From Papio anubis (Eukaryota > Chordata > Mammalia > Primates > Cercopithecidae): DNA of 64,000 nt. The translations under genes were made by a program, and so were the position numbers. Positions 21,996-31,159 of the stretch are shown here, piece by piece (positions within the stretch are counted from its first letter, which is position 1; every line of letters starts with the position of its first letter). The notes under the pieces were generated by a model that was not told the DNA's origin, made no database searches, and saw only the letters and a list, made by a program, of their open reading frames with translations. Where the stretch lies: contig NC_044978.1 in NCBI RefSeq assembly GCF_008728515.1, forward strand, positions 2,003,771 to 2,067,770. The letters run 5' to 3'.

Positions 21996-22028
21996 AAATA
22001 TTTGTTGAGTAAATGAATCGATAATATT
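21996..22028 (+). mobile_element. L2 3' terminus, resumed
   Basis: The second copy of the 16-bp target site, followed by 'aatgaatcgat', completes the L2 tail interrupted at 15817. This places the L1 inside the last bases of the L2. Confidence 0.65.
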
Positions 22029-22030
22029 GA

Positions 22031-22506
22031 GTGCATTAGTTTCCCTTTGCTGCTATAACAATATACGACGACTTAAAAACAGCACACAGTTATTTTCTTA
22101 CAGTCATGGAGGCCAGATTCCAAAATCAGCTTTACTAAGGTGAAGTCAAGGTGTTGACTGGGCTGGTTTCTTCTGGAAGCTCTGAGGAAAGTATCTGTAT
22201 CCTTGCTTTTTTCAGCTTCCAGTGCCTGCCTGAATCCCTTGGCAGCCAAGAAATTCCATCCTCAAAGCACGTCACTCCCAACGCTGCCGCCATCATGTCT
22301 CTTTCCGCTCTGACTCCTCCTGCCATCCTCTACTAAGGATCCTTGTGATCACACTGGGCCCCCGTAGCTAACCCAGGATACTCTTCCTTTCTTCAGATTC
22401 TTAACTTAATCACATTTGCAAGGTGCCTTTTGCCCTACAAGTTGACATTCACAGGTTCCAGGGATTAGGATGTGACATAAGGGGATCATTATCGAGCCAA
22501 CCACAG
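22031..22506 (-). mobile_element. MLT1-type MaLR LTR, minus strand
   Basis: Plus-strand text is the complement of an MLT1 LTR: 'attagtttccctttgctgc', 'acagttattttcttacag', 'catggaggccagattcc', 'ttcttaacttaatcacattt', 'aggtgccttttgcc' and 'attcacaggttccagggatt'. Length (~475 bp) fits a full LTR. The overlapping frames on both strands are by-products. Confidence 0.8.
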
Positions 22507-23484
22507 TGGGGAAACTCCTTTATAGTTCAGACGTGTTAATTTTTAAAAAAATTGTAAATGAGCATTGATATTATTGAACACTTCTGTATCTATTGCGATA
22601 AAATTTATATATTTGTTCTGCAGTCTTAAAAAGTATTTTTATTAGAAAAAATAAAACTTACCATTGTAACCATTTCTAAGTATATAGTTCAGTGGTGTTA
22701 AGTATGTTCACCTTGTTGTACAACCAATCTTCAGAACCGTTTCATCTTGCAAAATCGAAACTCTATGCCCTTTAAAGAACTGTCCATTTCACCTCCCCTT
22801 ACACCCGGCAACCACCAGTGTAATTTCTTAATGTGGTAAATGACATTAGAGGATTCTTGTCTTGAACCAGATTTTCATTTATAGGGATAAAATGCCACTC
22901 GAGTATTATCATTTTTAATACACTGTTGAATTCAATTGGAAAATATTTTAATTAGGATTTTTTCGTTTATATTCTAGTAGGTCATATGGTCTTTTCGTTT
23001 ACCGTCCTTGTCAGCATTATTCTATTCTTACTAAGCAAGATTAACGTTTCCTCACACAGTGAGATAGGTAATTTTTTCTCTTTTCATCTTCTTTGAAAAG
23101 TTTGTATAAAATAGAAATTATTTACATCTTGATGAGATTAAATGTCTTTATTATTATGTTATCCAGATTCTGTTTCTTCTTAAGTCGAATTTTTGCCCTT
23201 TGATTAAAGCATCCATTTAATCTAATTTTAAAATAGTGTCAAAGTTTTTAATGTATCCTGTTATAGGTTTTGAAATCTTAAAGTATCTCTGCTTTTAAAA
23301 TTTCTAATGTCATATTTTTTCTTATTTTGTTATTCTTAGTCTTCTTAGAAAGTTTTCTATTTTATTAATTTCCCTTCAGTAATCAGTTTTGATTTTGCTA
23401 ATCTCTATTTTTTCTTCTTTTTAGTAATTTCTGCTCTTAAAATTTTAGAATTATGTTTATTTTCTACTTTTTAAAGTTTATGTT

Positions 23485-23787
23485 GGCCAGGCATGGTGGC
23501 TCACACTTGTAATAATCCCCGCACTTTGGGAGGCCAAGGTGGGTGGATTGTTTGGGTCCAGGAGCGCAAGACCAGCCTGGGCAGCACAGTAAAACTGCAT
23601 CTCTACAAAACTAAAAAACTTAGCTGGGCATGGTGGTGTGCACCTGTAGTCCTAGCTACCCAGGAGGTTGAGGTGGGAGAAGCCTGGGGAGGTTGAGGCT
23701 GCAGGGAGCCAAACTTATGCCACTGCACTCCAACCTGGGCAATCAGAGCAAGACCCCATCTCCAAAAGAAAAAACCACACAAAACTT
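23485..23787 (+). mobile_element. Alu (full length, old)
   Basis: Starts 'ggccaggcatggtggctc' and contains AluJ-like text such as 'tttgggtccaggagcgcaag'. The 8-bp repeat 'aagtttat' (23474-23481 and 23788-23795) is a likely target-site duplication. It lies inside antisense L1M. Confidence 0.88.
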
Positions 23788-23861
23788 AAGTTTATAATGT
23801 TGTTCTTTTTCTAGTGCCTTTAGCTGAATGGTTTTCTTCATTTTAAAAACTATTTAAATAC

Positions 23862-23915
23862 ATTTATTTAAGGCTACAAATAATGTTTTTGAGATATTTA
23901 TTTAAGGCTACAAAT
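23862..23915 (+). repeat. Local 34-bp-period duplication
   Basis: 'atttatttaaggctacaaat' occurs at 23862-23881 and again at 23896-23915, identical over 20 bp. The spacer differs, so this is a small duplication inside the L1M. Confidence 0.85.
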
Positions 23916-24180
23916 TAACCTCTAAATACCACCTTATCTGTCTTGTACAGGTTTTGATGTATGGTATATTTCCATTGCTATTTTTTTCTATTGTTTTAAA
24001 TATATGTCATAATTTCTTTCTTGAGCAGAAATTAGAATTTATGAGTGTATTTTTAATCATAAGACTTTTCTTATGCCTTAACAGATCTTATTTTTACTTT
24101 TAATTTTATTGTGGTCAGAAGTTATGATGTCTATAAATCTTTTTTTTAAAAAATTTCTGTGACAAGCATACTAAAATTTT

Positions 24181-24978
24181 AAGATAATGGAGTTGTGCTA
24201 ACAAAACTTTCAAGGCTGGCTGCAGAATTCCGTGAAAGTTCAATCCTCAAAGCAATTCCCAGTTCCCCCAAATTCCACCAATAGGAAGAGGGCTGTGCAA
24301 TCTCTGCAGCCCCCAGGAAGACCTTACTCTCCAATGTGCATTCCACAATTACCATGTGGTAAAACGGACAAGAAAATCCACTGAAAGAAAGAACTAGGGC
24401 TGTCAGAGCAGCTAAGAGGAGCTTACTCCATTTCCAGAATATATGGTCCTCACTATTCCTGCTGAGCAGTATCTGATATGTGCTATAAACAGGTGGTTAC
24501 TATTTCCTTTTCTCCCCTCTGCCAAATACAAGGCTTTATTAGGGTTAACTTGTTCCTTCTCCATTTCTATGTCTTAGGTATGTAGTGGACAGATGGCTTA
24601 TGCTTTACTGTAGGAGACATTTGTGAACAGCAACATTTGGATTTGACAAAGAGTCCAGGTGGTCACCCGAGATCATGGCGTTGGAGCTGAAGGAAGCTGT
24701 GGATCTCCTTTGTGCAGTGAGGGCTGATGTGTTGTATATGTGTGGAAGAGGGTGATTGTGAATGCCAAGTGGCCAAAGGGGTGGCATCTGGTAGATATTG
24801 CTGCTGCTATTCAAAGGCATCCACACCCACTTTCTTGCTTGCTACCCAACCTTATTGTATTCATTTGACAGGAGAGATGCCCTTATGTCAGGAGAGAAAG
24901 GCCCGGTCATTGGCTAGGGAAGAACATGTGATCAATTTGACCTAAGAGGTGGAAGCAGAAACCTGTGCTGAGGATTCT
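24181..24978. other. Unassigned intergenic DNA, partly LTR-like
   Basis: From ~24840 the text 'gagaaaggcccggtcattgg' and 'ggtggaagcagaaacctgtg' continues beyond the Alu at 25000 into 'gaaacgtgggaagtgtatg'. This looks like one ancient LTR-type repeat split by that Alu. I cannot name the family. Confidence 0.4.
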
Positions 24979-24999
24979 GGGAAACATTTGTGTGTGTGT

Positions 25000-25081
25000 G
25001 TTTTTTTTTTTTGAGAGTCTTGCTCTGTTGCCAGGCTGGAGTGCAGAGGCATGATCTCAGCTCACTGCAACCTCCACCTCC
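25000..25081 (-). mobile_element. 5'-truncated Alu, antisense, with target-site duplication
   Basis: A poly(T) run leads into only the right-arm part of an antisense Alu, ending at 'ctgcaacctccacctc'. The host sequence 'gggaaacattt' (24979-24989) recurs as 'gggaaactttt' from 25082. This marks a target-site duplication with one mismatch. It is the third 5'-truncated Alu in the window. Confidence 0.8.
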
Positions 25082-25091
25082 GGGAAACTTT

Positions 25092-25885
25092 TTCTACCTG
25101 AAACGTGGGAAGTGTATGAGAAGAAGGTTTTGCTCCCTCCCACCCCTGTTTCCTGCTTTCAAGCACCCTGGTGTTGTAAGGAGACACCTAGAGCTACAGC
25201 AGCTCTAACGCGACTGTAAAGGGAGACCACAGACCCAAAGAGATGCGGACTCGGCTCCTGACATCATTGACCACTTTACTAACCTGGAACTGCCTACCTT
25301 CAGATTATTTTTATGTGGACAAAAATACGTATTTAAACACTGTTTTGAGGTATTATGTAATTAACAGCTGAAAATATCCCAGCAAACCACTGGTAAGGAA
25401 GGTGGTGAGGGGGACTGCACTTATTACCAGGCTTGAAATGGCCGAACCCGGAGCCCAAACAAAAATAGTGTTTTCCCAACCTGCAGGGTGCTAAAGGCAG
25501 CCTATTGTTGGAGGATATAAATATGTCCGTGCAGTACACTGCGTACAAGGGGAATCTGACTCCCACTACTTCGAGGCACTTGGGGAGTCCTTGCCAGTTC
25601 CCATGACATTTCACATAAAAACAGCAATGCTTGAACTTACAGGTAGCTTTGTGTCTGGGAGTTACAGTCCTTCTTGTAGAGCATCACAAAATATTAAAAC
25701 TTTAGAATAATGAAATCCAAAGTTTTGTGCAAAATTAAATGCCAATATACCGTATTTTTGTATGAACATGAAAATATAAGAAAATTCAAAGAAAAGTGAG
25801 TCAGAAATCTACATTTGGAAACAAAAATGTTTTCCATTAAATGTGATCCTTTCCCTCTCCCTGCAAATGGGGAAGCACCACTGTA
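25092..25885. other. Unassigned intergenic DNA
   Basis: The first ~250 bp probably belongs to the ancient LTR-like repeat noted before the Alu ('gctttcaagcaccctggtg', 'gagccaccactt'-type text is absent). The rest has no recognised features. Confidence 0.4.
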
Positions 25886-26808
25886 ATGGTTAATTTTGTG
25901 TGTTGACTTGGCTGGGACTATAATGCCCAGCTGTTTGGCCAAACACCAGTCAAGGTGTTATTTATTTAAATTTTTTTTCTTTATATCATTCCTTCAACAT
26001 TTCTTTTTATATAATTCCAAGTTTTATTTTAGATTCAGGGGCACATGTGCAGGTTTGTTATGTAGGTACATTGTGGATGTTGACGTTTGGGCCATGAATT
26101 ATCCTGTCACCCAGAGAGTGAGCATAGTGCCCAACAGCTGGTTTTTCAACCCTTGCCCCTGTCTAGTAGTCCACTGTGTGTATTGTTGTCATGAAGTAAA
26201 GGTATATTTTAGATGTGATTCTTATAATCAGTAGATTTTAAGTAAAGCAGATTACCCTCCATCATATAGGTGTGCCTCTTTCAATTAGTTGAAAGCCTTA
26301 AGAGCAAAGATTGCAAACAAAGCCTGTTTCCTAAAGAAAGAATTTTCCTCAAGACTTCAACATAGACACCCAGCTGGTTTCCAAACTACTGCCCTGAAGG
26401 ATTTAGATGCAAGACTGCAGCATTAACTCTGTCCTGAAACAGGCCTGCCCTAGAGATTTTGGACTTGTCAGCCCTGACAATCATGTAAGCCAATGCCTTA
26501 AAATCAATCAAGTAATCTCTCAGAGTTTTAAGAAAGAATTGATGTGGCAGCCTTCAGTCCAAATTCTGTAGGGCAATGGACTAACTGAGTCTACTGAGCA
26601 GCTTTGCTATGTTGCAGTCTTGCGGAAAGTTCCTTCTTTGTTGAATAATCTCTCTTTGCTTGTAGGCCTTCCACTGATTGAATGAGGCCCACCTATTGCT
26701 CTCCACTGCTTTACTTAGAGTCAACTGACTGTAAACATACACACACACAAACATACAAACACACCCTATTCATTCTCATTCTCTGGAGAACACTAACTAA
26801 TACAACCT
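25886..26808 (+). mobile_element. Ancient LTR-like repeat containing an inverted second copy
   Basis: Starts 'ggttaattttgtgtgttgac' and ends 'ctctggagaacactaactaa', the ends of a common mammalian LTR-like repeat. An antisense L1 3' end is inserted at 25964-26198. The segment at 26222-26375 recurs in reverse orientation at about 26600-26734, so a partial copy is inverted within it. Family not named; ERVL/MaLR class is my best guess. Confidence 0.6.
25964..26198 (-). mobile_element. Antisense L1 3' UTR fragment
   Basis: Plus-strand 'attcaggggcacatgtgcag' and 'gtttgttatgtaggtacatt' are the complement of an L1 3' end, followed by 'tagtccactgtgtgtattg'. The flanks 'aaggtgttattt' and 'aaggtatattt' look like a degraded target-site duplication. 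Confidence 0.8.
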
Positions 26809-27147
26809 TTTATTCCACCATTTTATTTGCAAAACAACTAAATCCAATTTAATGGAAGCTACAGATTACAGATTTTTAGTGCCTAAAGAAATGTATAGCT
26901 GTGTGAAAGGGAAAGTGATGTTCAAGTAATTTAAGATATAATTGTCCACCCTTCTCCTCTGACACAGTGTTACCTCAGGTAATTATTATACTAAAATCAT
27001 TATGTCAAATGCACATTACATGTTGACAAAACTTTCAACTGACTTTAATAAGGGAAATGGACTAAAGCTAAATAAAATGATCTGGAAGATTATTAAAACA
27101 ACAACAACAGCCACAACAGCAGAAGGCTTTCTAAAGAAGGAAGTATA
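26809..27147. other. Unassigned intergenic DNA
   Basis: AT-rich, with a short (AAC)n-like stretch near 27097-27120. No gene or repeat family recognised. Confidence 0.5.
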
Positions 27148-27148
27148 G

Positions 27149-27155
27149 GAGAGAG

Positions 27156-27198
<43 letters not shown>
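27149..27198 (+). repeat. (GA)n(GT)n microsatellite
   Basis: A short GA run followed by about 18 GT units. It has the same architecture as the tract at 11515-11558. Confidence 0.95.
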
Positions 27199-27203
<5 letters not shown>

Positions 27204-28654
27204 TCACTTATAAATAAAAAAGAGAAAGACATGAAAGTGAAGAAACACGGTGAAAGCCACGGCTCTGGAGTTGGAGTCATTCTAACAGATCCAGAACCAA
27301 GAGAGAAGGGAGGTGGGAACCTTCAAAGAGCCTGGAGAAACAGCTAACATGAAAGAAGAGACAAGAAAGCAAACCTGAGCAGCGAGGAGGAAGCAAGGAG
27401 GTTAGAGGGCACAGAGATCAGAGGGGAGGGCCTCCAAGAGGATCATGATTTGGTGCACTAAGGTGAGAGAATGTAAGATGTTAGATGCAATAGACATTGT
27501 CTGTGCCTTAAGATGTGAGAAAGAAAATGAGAAGAGCTGAGAGACAGCGGGGAGTCTTCCGTGCTTTCGCCTGAGTCTCCTGGGAGTGCCAGCCTTCTGT
27601 TTCAGCTCCAGGGGTATTTTCATATATTTACACTCAGTGCACCATCTGTTATTTTCCTGCCTGGCTCATTATAAAATCTCACTACATGCTAGAGCAACTG
27701 CAATCTCTGTACCTTTCCCAGGAAAGACTCTTCCTGGGAATGAAAATCGTGGATGTCCTGGAAGTTAGCAATGCAGGCAGTGGTTCTCTCTGACCCACTC
27801 TTTCTGATGCCCTGGGTCAGGCCGCGTGGCTGCGACCCCACATCTCCAGGGGCTGGCCGCTGGCACGGGGCTGCTGGCTTCTGCCTGGCCTGATGAAGGA
27901 GGGGCAGTGTGCGAATGATTTATAAAGCTATACTGCAGGGAAAACTAGAGGACTGTGAGACGGGAAAAGTGAATGCGGACATAGCACAAACATCCCAGTT
28001 GTATCAAAACAGTTGGAATATGTAGTGAAGATTCCCACCTCACTATACTATGTAACTGTAGGGAAATTAAATCTGAACTTTACTTTCTAAATAGACGCTT
28101 AGAGTCTCCGAACCAATTATCCAGTCAGTTCAAAGGCAAATGTTTACATTCAAATGATAAACTCACATAGAAGGAAGAGAGAGGGAGGGAGGAAAGGGAT
28201 TAATACATTGATGTTGACAAATCTCCAAATTAGAGTGTAAGTGAAGCTTCTCTGTGGATCTTTAGATTAAGAGTTTTATGTTTGGTAGGGCTGTAAAAAG
28301 GAAGCACACAAGTCTTAATAAACTAAGGGCTTGTAACCTGAAGGCATTTGTTACAATTCAAAGGACCTGCAGCAGTGAATTCAAGAACCTGCCACACAGT
28401 CAGAACACATGGGCGTGGTGCAGCAGCCCTGGAGCCTCCTCTTGGTTCTCGTCTGTCAGCGTGGTGCTCCACTGTCAAAGCCTTCTGTCGTGGTTTCCAT
28501 CGAATGGCAACATGGTGCTCTCTGATGAGGATGACGGCAGCATGACGCTTCAAATCTTTAGTCAAAAATACTTAGTTCTACTTGTAAGAGGGAGTAAGCT
28601 AAGGGTATGCAGGCACACAGAGTGGTATAAAGGACACTGGAGCCTCAGAGAGGG
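27199..28654. other. Unassigned intergenic DNA, GC-richer in parts
   Basis: A purine-rich stretch (about 27330-27440) and a GC-richer stretch (27790-27900) occur here. A 186-codon plus-strand frame at 28278-28838 begins in this region but runs into the following L1 and Alu. Its N-terminal part matches no family I know. An 80-codon frame overlaps it on the other strand. Confidence 0.45.
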
Positions 28655-29165
28655 GCAGGCTTCAGGGATGAAAAGTTACCTCTTGGGTGCAATGTACATT
28701 TTTCAGGTGATGGGTACACTAAAAGCCCAGACTTCGGCTGGGTGTGGCGGCTCACGCCTGGAATCCCAGCACTTTGGGAGGCCAAGGCGGGCGGATCACA
28801 AAGTCAAGAGATGGAAACCAGCCTGGTCAACATGGTGAAACCCCGTCTCTACTAAAAATACAAAAATTAGCTGGGCATGGGCACACCTGTAGTCCCAGCT
28901 ACTCGGGAGGCTGAGGCAGAAGATTCGCTTAAACTCGGGAGGCAGAGGTTGCAGTGAGCCGAGACCTCACCACAGCACTCCAGCCTGGCGACAGAGCCAG
29001 ACTCCATCTCAACAACAACAACAACAGCAACACCGACACCAACAACAACAAAAAACAAAAAGCAAAACAAAACAAAAAAGCAAAGCCCAGGCTTCACCAC
29101 TACACAATTCATCCATGTAACCAAAACCCACTTGTACACCCTAAATCTATTGAAATAAATAAACA
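28655..29165 (+). mobile_element. L1M 3' UTR, split by an Alu
   Basis: L1 3' UTR text 'gatgaaaagttacctcttgg' to 'gatgggtacactaaaag' is interrupted at 28735. It resumes at 29096 with 'accactacacaattcatcc' and ends in an A-rich tail. Confidence 0.75.
28736..29081 (+). mobile_element. Alu with a (CAA)n-rich tail
   Basis: Starts 'ggctgggtgtggcggctc'. The tail is a long CAA/CAAAA-rich stretch rather than pure A. A 14-bp duplication with one mismatch flanks it: 'aaagcccagacttc' (28722-28735) and 'aaagcccaggcttc' (29082-29095). It lies inside an L1 3' UTR. Confidence 0.93.
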
Positions 29166-29179
29166 AAATAAAAAGGCAA

Positions 29180-29775
29180 ACAATAAGTGTTGGCAAGGAT
29201 GGGGGGAAATTGAAATTCTCATACATTGATGGTAGAAGTGTAACGTGGTGCAACAATTTTTCAAAACAGGAAACAATTTCACTTTTTTTGTTGTTGTTTG
29301 AAAACAGGTATTCAAATATATACTTATATTCCAAAATTAATCACAGCATTATTCATAATAACCGAAAGGTGCAAACAACCTAGTGGCCATCAACAGATAA
29401 CTGTATAAGCAAAATGTATATTCCTACTATGGAATATTATTCAGCCATAAAAAAGAATGAAGTTTTGACACGTGCTACAACATGGATGAACCCTGAAATC
29501 ATTAAGTGCCACCCGCCAGACACAAAAGGACAAATACTTTATTATTTACATGAAATATCTAGTATAGGCAAATTCATAGTGATAAAAAGTAGATTAGAAG
29601 TTACCAGGATTGGCAGAGGGGAGAATGGGGAGTTATTGCTTAATAGTTACTGAGTTTGTATTTGGCATGATGAAAAAGTTTTGGAAATAGTAGTGATAGT
29701 TGTACAACATTATGAATATAATTAATGCCACTGAATTATACACTTAAAGTCATTTTAAAAGGTAAATTTAATGCT
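29180..29775 (+). mobile_element. L1M 3' end (ORF2 C-terminus and 3' UTR)
   Basis: Degenerate ORF2 end: 'gttggcaaggatggggggaa', 'cacagcattattcataataa', 'ctatggaatattattcagcc'. The 3' UTR follows, with 'gaattatacacttaaagtc'. It starts directly after the tail of the preceding L1 3' UTR, so it is an independent fragment. Confidence 0.85.
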
Positions 29776-30059
29776 ATATATACATATGTATATATATGCA
29801 GAATAAAGACGAGCACCATCAACAAAAATATTTAGTCTTGATCCAGAGGAATTGCTGTTAAAATTTGCCTCAATTGCTCAATTCATATCACCTCACTTCC
29901 TTCCTGGGAAGGTAACTAAGAAGGGGCCATGATAGCTCCTTAGATATCACTAAGGAGAATACATTATATAAATTGCCAAATTTATATAATACATAATGCA
30001 TAGACATATACAAATATATCATATAAATATATATATGTAAATCTCAAATATAAATGCAA

Positions 30060-30090
30060 AAAAATCTCAAAGGATTCTTTTGAGATTTTT
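30060..30090. other. Perfect 12-bp inverted repeat
   Basis: Arms 'aaaaatctcaaa' (30060-30071) and 'tttgagattttt' (30079-30090) surround a 7-nt loop. The stem is AT-rich. There is no T-run context or gene to support a terminator or a hairpin RNA. Confidence 0.8.
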
Positions 30091-30272
30091 GTCCTGTCTC
30101 TAATCAAGAAACATAGTTCTCAGAGAACCACAACTGGGGGTAAACATTTCATCCTTGACAGATTAGACAAATTCTGGAGCATAGTACAAAGAGATGCCAT
30201 TCTCACAAAGTTTGTACAGATTGTCATGTTTTGCAAGAAATTGTCTTCATTTAATTTTCTGGTTTGCATTTG

Positions 30273-30320
30273 GGGTTATTTTCTCTTAAATAGTAGAAGG
30301 GTTATTTTCTCTTAAATAGT
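30273..30320 (+). repeat. 22-bp direct duplication (period 26)
   Basis: The 22-bp segment at 30273-30294, beginning 'gggttattttctctt', is repeated without change at 30299-30320. The spacer is 4 bp. Identity suggests a recent slippage duplication. Confidence 0.9.
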
Positions 30321-30583
30321 TAGTCTTTGCAGACAGTCATATCCCTTAAGAGTTACAGTTGTTATTTGATTCATTTTATCTCTTGTATAGATTTTGGCCC
30401 CTATCTTTTTACCACCTTAATATGTAAATGTGTTCCTTTTCCAGTATTCTATAGTAGTTTTTTGATGATGGAGACTTCCTAAAGCACTATAAAGGTAGCA
30501 CATTCTCTTGACTTTAATAGAAAATTAGCTCTGATTACTTTTCCTGCTGCTTAATGTCTTAGTTTCAGGTCAACAGAGAGCAA

Positions 30584-30612
30584 TACACACACACACATAT
30601 ATATATATATCT
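30584..30612 (+). repeat. (CA)n(TA)n tract
   Basis: A short CA run passes into TA units. Confidence 0.85.
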
Positions 30613-30641
30613 CTCTCAGTGTCTAACGAATTAGACTATAC

Positions 30642-30649
<8 letters not shown>

Positions 30650-30674
<25 letters not shown>

Positions 30675-30958
30675 TATTTTTTTTTTGAGACGGAGTCTCG
30701 CTCTGTCGCCCGGCCTGGAGTGCAGTGGCGCGATCTCCGCTCACTGCAAGCTCCGCCTCCCGGGTTCCCGCCATTCTCCTGCCTCAGCCTCCCGAGTAGC
30801 TGGGACTACAGGCGCCGGCCACCTCACCCGGCTAGTTTTTTCGTATTTTTTAGTAGAGACGGGGTTTCACCGTGTTAGCCAGGATGGTCTCGATCTCCTG
30901 ACCTCGTGATCTGCCCGTCTCGGCCTCCCAAAGTGCTGGGAGCCACCGCGCCCGGCCT
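30650..30958 (-). mobile_element. Young AluY-type element, antisense, in an L1 tail
   Basis: Near-consensus antisense Alu from 'gagacggagtctcgctctg' to 'gccaccgcgcccggcc', with a TTA-rich A-tail complement on the left. Plus-strand 'gatctgcccgtctcggcc' corresponds to the 'gccgagacgggc' variant I link to Old World monkey AluYR. It lacks 'attacaggc...' near the head (text reads 'gtgctgggagccaccgcg'), a small deletion. Probable target repeats are 'tactttatta'-like sequences on both sides. Confidence 0.9.
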
Positions 30959-31159
30959 ACTTTTTTATTATTTTTTATTATTATACTTTAAGTTCTGGGA
31001 TACATGTGCAGAACATGCACGTTACATAGGTATACACATGCCACGGTGGTTTGCTGCACCCATCAACCCATCATTTATGTTAGGCATTTCTCCTAATGCT
31101 GTCCCTCCCCTAGCCCTCAACCCCCCAACAGGCCCTGGTGTGTGATGTTCCCCTCCTTG

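Larger units (their letters stand above)
22515..24180 (-). mobile_element. Ancient antisense L1M with a 3' UTR-like segment
   Basis: ORF2-like antisense text is scattered throughout: 'atctattgcgataaaattta', 'cagattttcatttatagg', 'cagttttgattttgctaatc', 'ttctttttctagtgcc' and 'attttattgtggtcagaag'. At ~22650-22820 a different L1M 3'-region motif appears ('aaccatttctaagtatatag', 'ccggcaaccaccagtg'), so more than one fragment is present. An Alu interrupts it at 23485-23787. Confidence 0.6.
29776..30570. other. Unassigned AT-rich DNA with a hairpin and a small duplication
   Basis: Includes the perfect 12-bp stem at 30060-30090 and the 22-bp duplication at 30273-30320. TA-rich stretches lie around 29780 and 30010. 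No coding or repeat family call. Confidence 0.5.

Noticed and set aside
28867..29334. 155-codon minus-strand ORF
   Set aside because: It is composed of antisense Alu, its CAA-rich tail and L1 sequence.
30060..30090. Hairpin considered as a transcription terminator or miRNA precursor
   Set aside because: The stem is only 12 bp with a 7-nt loop in AT-rich DNA, too short for a pre-miRNA, and no gene is adjacent.
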